39,089 nucleotides of DNA from SZAS-79 sp038211455 (GTDB taxonomy: Bacteria; Pseudomonadota; Gammaproteobacteria; Burkholderiales; SG8-39), in NCBI GenBank assembly GCA_038211455.1, contig JBBQVP010000019.1, positions 1 to 39,089 on the forward strand, read 5' to 3'. The notes below the pieces were generated by a model. That model was not told where the DNA came from. It was given only the letters and a program-made list of their open reading frames with translations, and did not search any database. Shown here in pieces: positions 1 through 7,382 of this stretch; position 1 is the first letter of the stretch, and each line of letters begins with the position of its first letter. A program made the translations under genes and the position numbers.

Positions 1-465
1 ATACCCGAGAAACCCGCTACGCTATCGATTGAGGCCTTTCCGGCCTCGCACATGGGCGCGCAATCGACAATCCATACGGAAATCTGCGTGCCTCGTCCTC
101 GTAGACGAGGCGATTGGGCTCTGCGCAGGGGGCATTTTCGACAGCGGCCCGTTTCGCGGACTCTTCAGCCCCCAACAAGCCACTGTCTTAGCTCGCGTTT
201 TTTTGACTGTCGAACCTGCTGCCTGGAACACTGTCGAAAGCGCATTTTCGACAGCGACCTGCGTCGACGCAAAAGGTTGAGTTGGCAGGGATTTTTACTG
301 CGAAGAAAATCGTGGCGAAAAAATTTCTCAATTGAACGAGGTCTTTACATAACCTCTGTTGCGTCCACGCTCCGCGACAAAGAAGGACCTACTCGAACGC
401 AAGCCCTTGCTGAAGTTGGCACGCCCGACAAGCTGAATCTGGGTACTGGCGGGAAACCGTTTCAA
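1..465. other. Non-coding stretch with short repeats
   Basis: No reading frame here looks like a protein. Several small structures are visible. GAGGCC (31-36) pairs with GGCCTC (42-47). GCCTCGTC (90-97) pairs with GACGAGGC (104-111). GCATTTTCGACAGCG occurs twice, at 132-146 and 242-256. CTGTCGAAA (231-239) pairs perfectly with TTTCGACAG (246-254) around a 6-base loop, so the second direct copy is part of a hairpin. None is followed by a T-run, so they are not obvious terminators. The part from about 290 to 350 is AT-richer than the rest. Confidence 0.6.
344..379 (+). repeat. 36-base imperfect direct repeat, copy A
   Basis: It begins TTTACATAA and ends CCACGCTCCGCGACA. Copy B at 1082-1117 has the same length, an identical first nine bases, and 14 of 15 matches in the last fifteen bases. 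The middle twelve bases differ more. The two copies have the same orientation and bracket the DUF433/DUF5615 pair. Confidence 0.6.
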
Positions 466-822
466 TCACGGCCGCCTGATGCGCAATTTCCGGTCGGTGA
501 GCACGACGAAACAGCGCGCAAAAGACTCGAGTCGCTCGTCCCGAACGACATCACCTACGCGCCTCACTAGCGCGTTGGCGCCCGGCTCACCCAGGCGCAC
601 AAGCAGAAGTCCCGCGTGCGTACCAGGTTTGAACTGGCGCATATCCGAAAAATCCAAGTCTTGCGTGATCAGGAAACGAACTTCACGTTGAGCGGCGCTC
701 CATACATCGCCATCCGGCCTTCCACCAAGCCCTTCGGACGCCACGGTGTCCACGTCGTGCCCCTCACTAGCCAGGACGCTGACAAGTCGATCTGGAATGT
801 TCTCGTCGAGCTTGACTTTCAT
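466..822 (-). CDS. DUF5615 PIN-like protein (putative toxin)
   Basis: This 118-residue protein resembles the DUF5615 (Mut7-C-like, PIN-fold) family, usually the presumed RNase partner of a DUF433 antitoxin. Visible support is the N-terminal KLDENIP motif, with an acidic residue where PIN folds bind metal, followed by SEGHDVDTV and ITQDLDFSD, which carries further conserved aspartates. The reading frame is open far upstream, but the upstream part is a shadow of the neighbour. The ATG at 822 is chosen because it overlaps the DUF433 stop in an ATGA junction and starts the recognisable domain. RNase activity is inferred from family membership. Confidence 0.85.
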   Translation of the reverse strand: MKVKLDENIPDRLVSVLASEGHDVDTVASEGLGGRPDGDVWSAAQREVRFLITQDLDFSDMRQFKPGTHAGLLLVRLGEPGANALVRRVGDVVRDERLESFARCFVVLTDRKLRIRRP

Positions 823-1064
823 GCAATCGAAGGGGCGGGGGGAACTGGCAAGTCCTCTTCCGCGGAAACTGCAGCGAAGGCGATAACCGCGCGTACCGCG
901 GATTCGTCGAGCGTCGGGAAGTCTTTGACGATCTCGGCAACGCTCATACCCTCGCCCAGACTCGCCAAGATGGTCCGAACGGTGACGCGAGTGCCTTTGA
1001 CAACCGGCTCGCCGCCACAAATAGCAGGGTCTCGAACGATATAGGGTCTGTAATTCATGGCCAT
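819..1064 (-). CDS. DUF433 family antitoxin
   Basis: This 81-residue protein has the DUF433 pattern: RDPAICGGEPVVKGTRV followed by a short helical region (MSVAEIVKDFP.LDESAVRAVIAFA) that folds as a small winged or helix-turn-helix domain. DUF433 genes commonly precede DUF5615 genes, and here the stop overlaps the next start by four bases, so the two are probably translationally coupled. An AAGGAG sequence lies seven bases before the first ATG (1064), supporting that start over the second ATG two codons later. By analogy it would bind both the toxin and its own promoter; no clear operator was found. Confidence 0.85.
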   Translation of the reverse strand: MAMNYRPYIVRDPAICGGEPVVKGTRVTVRTILASLGEGMSVAEIVKDFPTLDESAVRAVIAFAAVSAEEDLPVPPAPSIA

Positions 1065-1081
1065 TAAGCGTCTCCTTGAGT

Positions 1082-1117
1082 TTTACATAAGCCTCTTCGT
1101 GCCCACGCTCTGCGACA
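1082..1117 (+). repeat. 36-base imperfect direct repeat, copy B
   Basis: This is the second copy of the element at 344-379. It begins TTTACATAA and ends CCACGCTCTGCGACA, and it lies immediately upstream of the DUF433 ribosome binding site. Read on the minus strand, both copies encode similar peptides (VAERG....YVK), which is more likely a property of a dispersed repeat than of a gene. Confidence 0.6.
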
Positions 1118-1236
1118 GCGCTAGTCGTCGCAGCCAATAAACCTGTCAATACGATCTTCCGCCCAGGCACGCGGAAATCGCAAACTGACAGGAAACCCAC
1201 TCCCAGACTGGGGATGCCCGGAAGAAAGTTACTAAA

Positions 1237-1653
1237 TCAGCGCTCGACTTGGCGTTTCTTTGCCACCATCGCTTTTTCCGGGTCGACGAGCCACTCGACC
1301 CGCCGGATGAAATCCTCGCAGTCGCCCTCGGCACGGTTGCCATAAGTGTGGATACCTGCGACCCGGGCTTTGTAGAAGTACACCGTAAGGAAAGCGTCGG
1401 CGCTCTCCCGCCTGGCGGAAGTCTGGCACCACTGCCAGGCCTCCTGGTTGCCTTCGTAGATGCGGCGCCTGGGTGCCCCCACGTAATACTGCACCTGGGA
1501 TTTGGTCATCCCGAAATCCACGTCGGAGGACCTGGAGATGAAACTGCGCAGGTCGAAATCCGGCGCCAGGTCCTTCATGCCGCCGCAACCCGCGAGCGCA
1601 AGCGCCGCGGCAGCCAGGCCCGTCCTGAAGCCCGCTGCCGCGATCCCTCTCAC
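1237..1653 (-). CDS. Small lipoprotein with a BamE/SmpA-like fold
   Basis: The protein is 138 residues if it starts at the GTG at 1653. That start overlaps the livK stop as GTGA and gives a normal lipoprotein signal: a short basic N-terminus, an Ala/Leu-rich stretch, then LALAGC with the lipobox cysteine at about residue 21. The mature part contains DVDFGMTKSQVQYYVGAP, which matches the 'G(M)TKxqVxxllGxP' signature of BamE/SmpA-type domains, followed by WQWC and VYFYKARV. An outer-membrane lipoprotein is the likely location. Its overlap with livK is odd, since BamE-like proteins are not usual Liv-operon members. Function is unassigned. Confidence 0.75.
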   Translation of the reverse strand: MRGIAAAGFRTGLAAAALALAGCGGMKDLAPDFDLRSFISRSSDVDFGMTKSQVQYYVGAPRRRIYEGNQEAWQWCQTSARRESADAFLTVYFYKARVAGIHTYGNRAEGDCEDFIRRVEWLVDPEKAMVAKKRQVER

Positions 1654-2819
1654 TCGGTGATGTAGTCGGTGATCGGCGTCCACTTGCCGTTGACGATCTG
1701 CGAGAGCCGCGCCCGGTTGGATCCCAGGTGCTTGGTCTTGGAGAAGGTCATCGCATCGGCACCGAACATATCACGCGGGGTGGAGAAGTTCTCCAGCGTG
1801 TTGATGAAGGTGTCGGTGGTGAGCTTGGGGCCGGTCTTCTCGGCGATCTGGGCGAAGAGATCGATCACCTGATACCCATAGGCCGAGAACACCGCCGGAT
1901 CTTCCTTGAACTTGGCCTTGTAGCGCTGGCCCCATTCGCGCACGTTCTTCGAGGCGTCGTCCAGGTACGGATTGTTCACCGTGTTGGTCGCGTAAAAGCC
2001 GTTCATCGCCGGCCCGCCGAGCTTGTGGATCAGGTCGGTGTAGGCCGCCGAGGAGCCCATGAACTCCACTCCCCAGCCCAGCTTCCTCGCCGTGCCGATC
2101 GCGCCCAGCGTCTCGCGGATGATCGTGCCCAGCACCACGAAGTCACAACCCTCGCTCTTCAGCTTCGCGATCTGCGAGGAGAAGTCGGTCGAGCCACGCT
2201 TGAAGGTGGTCTTCTCGGCCAGCGACATGTTGATTTCCTTCAGGCCGGCCTCCGCGCCACGCATGACTTCCAGGCCGAAATCGTCATCCTGGTACATGGT
2301 GCAGACTTTCTTGTAGCCCTTCTGCTTCACGATGTACTTGACCCCGGCGCGCATCTGGTCGAAGTAGGTCGCCGCGAACGAATACTTGAGGCGGTGCAGG
2401 GGCTCGTACATCTCGCGTGCCGCGGTGAGCGGGAACAGGTGGGGAATGTTCTTCTCGAACAGGATCGGCATCGCCGCCATTGCCGGCGCAGTGCCGATCG
2501 AGCCCACCATTGCGAAGATCTTGTCCTTCTGCACGAGCTTCTGGGTCGCCAGCACGGCCTTCTTCGGGTCGTAGCCGTGATCCTCGATGATGAGCTTGAG
2601 CTTGCGGCCGTGGATCCCGCCGGCGGCGTTGATCTCCTCGACGCGCATTTCCATGCCGTTCTTCAGCTGCTTGGAGAACGCCACGATCGGGCCCGACAGG
2701 TCCTGCTCGGTGCCGATGACGATCTCGTTCTTGCTTACGCCCTGGGTCTGCGCAAACGCCGCGGACACGCTCAGGGCAACCAGTGCTGCCATTCCTGCCA
2801 CTGCTGCCAGTCTTTTCAT
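1650..2819 (-). CDS. livK: Branched-chain amino acid-type ABC transporter substrate-binding protein
   Basis: This 389-residue periplasmic binding protein belongs to the Leu/Ile/Val-type (peripla_BP_6) family. Residues 1-23 form a Sec signal ending AFA before QTQG. The mature start NEIVIGTEQDLSGPIVAFSKQ is typical, and INAAGGIHGRKLKLIIEDHGYDP is the family hallmark. The ATG at 2819 has GGAGGAG about six bases upstream. The frame is open further upstream, but only as a shadow of the synthetase gene. It is the solute receptor for the permease and ATPase genes upstream. Because the operon encodes acyl-CoA enzymes, the ligand may be a carboxylic or aromatic acid rather than an amino acid. Confidence 0.92.
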   Translation of the reverse strand: MKRLAAVAGMAALVALSVSAAFAQTQGVSKNEIVIGTEQDLSGPIVAFSKQLKNGMEMRVEEINAAGGIHGRKLKLIIEDHGYDPKKAVLATQKLVQKDKIFAMVGSIGTAPAMAAMPILFEKNIPHLFPLTAAREMYEPLHRLKYSFAATYFDQMRAGVKYIVKQKGYKKVCTMYQDDDFGLEVMRGAEAGLKEINMSLAEKTTFKRGSTDFSSQIAKLKSEGCDFVVLGTIIRETLGAIGTARKLGWGVEFMGSSAAYTDLIHKLGGPAMNGFYATNTVNNPYLDDASKNVREWGQRYKAKFKEDPAVFSAYGYQVIDLFAQIAEKTGPKLTTDTFINTLENFSTPRDMFGADAMTFSKTKHLGSNRARLSQIVNGKWTPITDYITE

Positions 2820-2875
2820 GTTCTGCTCCTCCGATGGGTGTTGCTGGGTAACTGTAGCACTAACTGCGTCACTAT

Positions 2876-4699
2876 CTATGCGGCTTCCTTGGCGTACATC
2901 GACTCGATCATGGCGCTGTACTTCTCGTTGACGAGCTTCCTTTTGAGTTTCATGGTCGGCGTCAGTTCCTCGTCCTCCGCCGTCAGCTTGGCCTCGATCA
3001 GGCGGAACTTTTTCACCTGCTCGACGCGCGCGAACGCCTTGTTCACCCGGTCGATCTCCGCCTGGATCAGCTCCTGGATCTCGGGTCGCCGGCACAGGCT
3101 CGAATAGTTGGAAAACGGGATCGCCTTTTCCTGGGCGTACATCTCGACGTTCTCGTGGTCGATCATGACCAGCGCAACCAGGTAGGGCCTGCGGTCGCCG
3201 ATCACCACCGCATCGGTGATATAGGGCGAGAACTTGAGCTGGTTCTCGAACTCCGAGGGCGTGATGTTCTTGCCGCCCGCGGTGATGATGATGTCCTTCA
3301 TCCGGTCGGTGATGTAGAACGAGCCTTCCGCGTCGACCCGGCCGACATCCCCCGTATGCAGCCAGCCGTCCTTCAGGGTCTCGGCGGTCTTTTCCGGCAG
3401 GTTCAGGTAGCCCATGAAGATCGACCCGCCACGCGCGATGAGTTCGCCCTCCTCCGTCACCTTGACCTCGCAATGCTGCATGCGCGGCCCGATCGACCCC
3501 GGCTTCACCTGGCCGGCGAGGTTGGAGGTGATGGCGCCACAGGATTCGGTCTGCCCCCAGACCTCGACCATCTCGAGCCCGAGCGCCATGTACCAGCGCA
3601 CGAGGTCGGGTGATATCGGCGCTGCGCCGGTGATCAGCACCCGCGCGCGGTGCACACCGATCACGCGGCGGATGTTGTTCAGCACCAGCACGCGCGCCAG
3701 CCAGAACTTCGCCGCCAGCCCGGCGGGCACGGGCTTCCTCTCCTCGCGCAACTTCGCGACCTTGTGGCCGACGCCGATCGCGAGCGCATAGGCCCCCTGC
3801 TGGAAGCGGCCCGCTTCCTTGAGGCGGATCAGCACGCCGGAGTAGAACTTCTCCCAGATGCGCGGCACGGCGGTGAACACCGTAGGCGAGATTTCGCGCA
3901 CGTTCTCGGGAACCGTCTCCGGGTTCTCGACAAAATTAAGCACCGCGCCGGAATACAGCGCGTGGTATTCACCGCCGAGGCGCTCGGCGATGTGGCATAG
4001 CGGCAGGAACGCCATGCGCTCGTCCGCGGGGCCTTGCGGGAACGCGTCCTGATAGCCTTTCACGGTCACCAGGATATTGCTGTGCGAGATCATCGCGCCC
4101 TTGGGCTTGCCCGTGGTCCCCGAGGTATAGACGAGGATCGCCAGGTCCGAGGACTTGCGCGAATCGACGCGGCGCTCGAATTCACCCGGGTGCTTTGCGT
4201 CGTACGCCGCGCCCAGCGCGCGCAGGTCGGCCAGGCTCATGACCTGCGGGTCGTCCAGCTCCCTCAGGCCTTCCATGTCGAACACGATGATCTTGCGCAG
4301 CAGCGGCAGGCGCTCGCGCACTTCCAGCGCCTTGTCCAGCTGCTCCTCGTCCTCGACGAACAGGTACGTCGAGCGCGAATCCACCATCAGGTACTCGGTC
4401 TGCTCAGACGAATCGGTCGGGTAGATCCCGTTCGCGATCCCGCCCGCGCACAGGATGCCGAGGTCCGCGTACAGCCATTCTCGGTTGGTGTTCGCCTGGA
4501 TGGAGGCGGCCTCTCCGGGCTCGAACCCGAGCGAAACGAGCCCCATCGCGGTCTCGCGCGCCGCGCGCCCCAGCTCCGTCCAGCTGACAGCCCGCCAGAT
4601 CCCGAATTCCTTCTGGCGCAGGATCACCTGCGGCCCGCGCTCCCGGACGCCCTTCCAGAACATCTGCGCGACGTTGCCTGATTCCACGACTGCATCCAT
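2876..4699 (-). CDS. AMP-dependent acyl-CoA synthetase (long-chain-type ligase)
   Basis: This 607-residue adenylate-forming enzyme would activate a carboxylic acid to its CoA thioester with ATP. It has the AMP-binding P-loop VYTSGTTGKPKG, the WLHTGD motif, and the hinge and C-terminal motif DRMKDIIITAGGKNITPSEFEN. It resembles the FadD15/long-chain ligases found inside Liv operons of proteobacteria. The start is set at the ATG at 4699, which follows GGAGGTGA, a perfect match to the 16S anti-Shine-Dalgarno. An ATG at 4717, overlapping the livF end, lacks such a site. It lies between livF and livK, so uptake and CoA activation are probably co-expressed. The acyl specificity is unknown. Confidence 0.92.
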   Translation of the reverse strand: MDAVVESGNVAQMFWKGVRERGPQVILRQKEFGIWRAVSWTELGRAARETAMGLVSLGFEPGEAASIQANTNREWLYADLGILCAGGIANGIYPTDSSEQTEYLMVDSRSTYLFVEDEEQLDKALEVRERLPLLRKIIVFDMEGLRELDDPQVMSLADLRALGAAYDAKHPGEFERRVDSRKSSDLAILVYTSGTTGKPKGAMISHSNILVTVKGYQDAFPQGPADERMAFLPLCHIAERLGGEYHALYSGAVLNFVENPETVPENVREISPTVFTAVPRIWEKFYSGVLIRLKEAGRFQQGAYALAIGVGHKVAKLREERKPVPAGLAAKFWLARVLVLNNIRRVIGVHRARVLITGAAPISPDLVRWYMALGLEMVEVWGQTESCGAITSNLAGQVKPGSIGPRMQHCEVKVTEEGELIARGGSIFMGYLNLPEKTAETLKDGWLHTGDVGRVDAEGSFYITDRMKDIIITAGGKNITPSEFENQLKFSPYITDAVVIGDRRPYLVALVMIDHENVEMYAQEKAIPFSNYSSLCRRPEIQELIQAEIDRVNKAFARVEQVKKFRLIEAKLTAEDEELTPTMKLKRKLVNEKYSAMIESMYAKEAA

Positions 4700-4707
4700 G
4701 TTCGCGG

Positions 4708-5481
4708 TCACCTCCATTGCTTTTTCTTCTTCCAGCGGCGGTGGCCGCGCACCCCGACCTCCTTGATGCCGAGGTAGAACTCGCGGATGTCCTCCTTCTC
4801 CGACAACCGCTTGCAGGTGTCTTCCATCACGATGCGGCCGGTCTCGAGCACATAGCCGTAATCGGCCGTGGCCAGCGCCATGTGCGCGTTTTGCTCGACC
4901 AGCAGGATCGTGGTGCCGCGCTCGCGGTTGATGCGGATGATGATGTCGAAGATCTCGCGCGTGAGCTTGGGCGAGAGGCCGAGGCTCGGCTCATCCATCA
5001 GCATGACCGTGGGCCGCGAGAGCAGCGCGCGCGCGATCGCAAGCATCTGCTGCTGGCCGCCGGAGAGCTGCCCGGCTTCCTGCTTCGCGCGCTCGCGCAG
5101 GATCGGGAAGTAGCCGTAGACCGCCTCGATGTCCTTCGCCACCCCGTCTGCGTCGCTGCGCGTGTAGGCGCCCATGCGCAGGTTGTCCTCGATCGAGAGC
5201 AGCGCGAACACCTCGCGACCCTCGGGCACATGGCCGACGCCCGCGCGCACGATGCGGTCCGGCGCCATGCCCTGGATCTCTGCGCCACGCAGCTTCACCT
5301 GCCCCTTGCTCGGGTCGATGATCCCGGAAATGGTTTTCAGGATGGTCGACTTGCCGGCACCGTTGGCGCCGAGCACCGTCACGATCTTGCCCTCGGTCAC
5401 CGACAGCGTCACCCCGCGCAGCGCCTGCACCGGGCCGTAGCTCGATTCGACGTTGGCCAGTTCGAGGACCGCCGTATTCAT
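4708..5481 (-). CDS. livF: ABC transporter ATP-binding protein, LivF type
   Basis: This 257-residue ATPase of the branched-chain amino acid-type importer has Walker A GANGAGKST (residues 38-46), signature LSGGQQQ, Walker B VMLMDEPSLGL, and the H-loop region ILLVEQNAHMAL. HVPEGREVF is typical of LivF. A basic tail (RGHRRWKKKKQWR) extends past the usual end. Start choice is uncertain: the ATG at 5481 aligns with the normal LivF N-terminus (NTAVLELANVESSYG), while an in-frame ATG at 5508 adds nine residues encoded by the 13-base repeats. Neither has a clear Shine-Dalgarno, so coupling to livG translation is likely. Confidence 0.9.
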   Translation of the reverse strand: MNTAVLELANVESSYGPVQALRGVTLSVTEGKIVTVLGANGAGKSTILKTISGIIDPSKGQVKLRGAEIQGMAPDRIVRAGVGHVPEGREVFALLSIEDNLRMGAYTRSDADGVAKDIEAVYGYFPILRERAKQEAGQLSGGQQQMLAIARALLSRPTVMLMDEPSLGLSPKLTREIFDIIIRINRERGTTILLVEQNAHMALATADYGYVLETGRIVMEDTCKRLSEKEDIREFYLGIKEVGVRGHRRWKKKKQWR

Positions 5482-5488
5482 GACCGTC

Positions 5489-5540
5489 GGCTCATGCTGC
5501 GGGCTCATGCTGCGGGCTCATGCTGTGGGCTCATGCCGGT
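5489..5540 (-). repeat. Four 13-base tandem repeats at the livG-livF junction
   Basis: On the plus strand, units at 5489-5501 and 5502-5514 are identical (GGCTCATGCTGCG). The unit at 5515-5527 has one change and the unit at 5528-5540 is more diverged. Read on the minus strand, each unit supplies ATGAGCC. Because 13 is not a multiple of three, successive ATGs fall in different frames. Only the ATG at 5508 stays open into livF; those at 5548, 5534, 5521 and 5495 all stop within about ten codons. Confidence 0.85.
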
Positions 5541-5544
5541 TCGC

Positions 5545-6312
5545 TCATGATGCAGCACCCCCGAGGTAAGCCTCGATCACCGCCGGGTTTGACTGCACCT
5601 CGGCTGGCGTGCCTTCGGCCAGCACGCGCCCCTCGTTCAGCGCCAGCACCCGGTCGGAGACGCGCGACACCAGGCTCATGTCGTGCTCCACCATCAGGAC
5701 GGTGATGCCCAGGGCGTTCTTGATGTCCTCGATCCAGAAGGCCATCTCGTCGGTTTCCTCTGGGTTCAGGCCAGAGGACGGTTCGTCCAGCAGCAGCAGT
5801 TTCGGCTCTGCCGCCAGCGCGCGACCGAGCTCGATCACCTTGCGCACGCCGTAGGGCAGGCCGGCCACCATGCTGTCGCGGTAGTGCGCGAGGTCGAGCA
5901 GGTCGATCACCTTCTCGACCGCCTCGCGCTGCTCGATCTCGGCGCGTCGCACCGCACCGGTGAACAGCAGTTCCTGCCACAAGCTGGTCGCGCGGTGGCG
6001 GTGGCGCCCGATCAGCAGGTTCTGCAGCACCGTCGCATGCTCGAACAACTCGATGTTCTGGAAGGTGCGCGCGATCCCGAGTTCGGCCACGCGGTGCTGC
6101 GCGAGGCCGGTGAGGTCGCGGTCCTCGAATACGATGCGGCCGGAGGTCGCCGGGTAGATCAGGCCGATCAGGTTGAAGATCGTGGTCTTGCCCGCGCCGT
6201 TCGGCCCGATGATGGTGTAGACCTCGCCGCGCTTGAGCTCGAACGAAACGCCGTCGACGGCCACCACGCCGCCAAAGCGGATGCCAAGATTCTCCACCGC
6301 AAAAAAACTCAT
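5545..6312 (-). CDS. livG: ABC transporter ATP-binding protein, LivG type
   Basis: This 255-residue ATPase is the second nucleotide-binding subunit of the Liv-type importer. Walker A is GPNGAGKTT (residues 36-44). The signature region is the degenerate LPYGVRKVIELGRAL usual in LivG, Walker B is LLLLDEPSSGLNPEE, and the H-loop is VMVEHDM. ARTFQNIELFEHATVLQNLLIG is a LivG hallmark around the Q-loop. The start overlaps the livM stop by four bases (ATGA), and the stop overlaps a small out-of-frame ATG in the repeat tract before livF. Length is normal for the family. Confidence 0.93.
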   Translation of the reverse strand: MSFFAVENLGIRFGGVVAVDGVSFELKRGEVYTIIGPNGAGKTTIFNLIGLIYPATSGRIVFEDRDLTGLAQHRVAELGIARTFQNIELFEHATVLQNLLIGRHRHRATSLWQELLFTGAVRRAEIEQREAVEKVIDLLDLAHYRDSMVAGLPYGVRKVIELGRALAAEPKLLLLDEPSSGLNPEETDEMAFWIEDIKNALGITVLMVEHDMSLVSRVSDRVLALNEGRVLAEGTPAEVQSNPAVIEAYLGGAAS

Positions 6313-7382
6313 CTCAGCCGCTCCGACTTCATGTAGCTCTTCTGGCGGCGGAACATTCCCTTGCGGTAGAACGGGAACAGTTCAAACCAGGTTCGCACCT
6401 TCAGCCAGCGCCCGTACAACCCGAGCGGCTCGAACACGATGAAGACGATCAGCACCATCCCGAACACAACCGCCTGCAGCCCGGAGCCGGCGATGCTGCC
6501 CGGCAGGTAATCCTTGGCGACCGCGATCAGCTGCGGCAGCACGATCAGGAACGCCGCGCCAAGCACCGCGCCGTGGATCGAACCAACGCCGCCGAGGATC
6601 ACGATGGTGACCAGCTCGATCGACTGGAGCAGCGTGAACTGTTCGGGCGAGATGAAGGTCACCTTGTGCGCATACAGCGCGCCGCCAATGCCGGTCAGCG
6701 CGGCTGACAGGGCGAACGACAGCGTCTTGTACTTGGCCAGGTTCACGCCCATGCAGCTTGCCGAGATCTCCGAATCGCGGATCGCGACGAACGCGCGGCC
6801 GGTGGGCGAGCGCAGCAGGTTCATCAGCGCGAGGATCGAAAACACGGTCAGCGCCAGACACAGGTAGTAAAAGCCAACATGGTCGACCAGCACCAGCCCG
6901 AAGACCGACACGGGCTTCAGGTGCAGCCCCGAGTTGCCGCCGGTCAGGCCCTCCCAGCGCGTGATCACTTCCTCCACGATCACGTTGAACGCCAGCGTCG
7001 CGATCGCGAGGTAGATTCCCTTGAGGCGCAGCGCCGGCAGGCCGACCACCCAGCCGATAGCCGCGGAGAACAGGGCCGCGCACGGCAGCGACACCACGAA
7101 CGGCACACCCCGCGCCTGCAGCAACGCCTCGGTGTAGGCGCCGATCGCGAGGAATGCCGCGTGGCCGAGCGAGATCTGCCCGGTGAAACCGACCAGCAGC
7201 ATCAGCCCGAGGCCGACGATCGAGTAGATCAGCACGAAGTGCAGCTGCGACATCACGTACTCGCCCACGCCCAGCGGGAGCAGCAGCAATGCGCCGATCA
7301 GCAGCCCGTACCAGAACACCTGCCCGCTGTGCTTGAACAGACGGACGTCCTGGTCGTAATGCGTTTTGAATACGAACCTCAT
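6309..7382 (-). CDS. livM: ABC transporter permease, LivM type
   Basis: This 357-residue inner-membrane permease has many hydrophobic segments and the LivM signature GLGLMLLVGFTGQISLGHAAFLAIGAY near residues 55-85. The coupling region AIRDSEISASCMGVNLAKYKTLSFALSAALTGIGGALYA is typical, as is ELVTIVILGGVGSIHG. The N-terminus is about 30 residues longer than a minimal LivM. The ATG directly follows the livH stop TAG with no gap, and the stop overlaps livG, so livH-livM-livG form one tightly coupled unit. Confidence 0.93.
   Translation of the reverse strand: MRFVFKTHYDQDVRLFKHSGQVFWYGLLIGALLLLPLGVGEYVMSQLHFVLIYSIVGLGLMLLVGFTGQISLGHAAFLAIGAYTEALLQARGVPFVVSLPCAALFSAAIGWVVGLPALRLKGIYLAIATLAFNVIVEEVITRWEGLTGGNSGLHLKPVSVFGLVLVDHVGFYYLCLALTVFSILALMNLLRSPTGRAFVAIRDSEISASCMGVNLAKYKTLSFALSAALTGIGGALYAHKVTFISPEQFTLLQSIELVTIVILGGVGSIHGAVLGAAFLIVLPQLIAVAKDYLPGSIAGSGLQAVVFGMVLIVFIVFEPLGLYGRWLKVRTWFELFPFYRKGMFRRQKSYMKSERLR

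Noticed and set aside
52..570. 172-codon plus-strand open frame at the left edge
   Set aside because: Its composition is Arg/Cys-rich, no domain is recognisable, it overlaps the DUF5615 gene antisense and it runs through the repeats.
1728..3107. 459-codon plus-strand open frame opposite livK and the synthetase
   Set aside because: It lies antisense to two well-supported genes and its translation is His/Arg/Gly-rich, as expected from a GC-rich shadow frame.
5489..5540. 13-base repeats as a CRISPR-like array
   Set aside because: The units are contiguous with no spacers and are too short.
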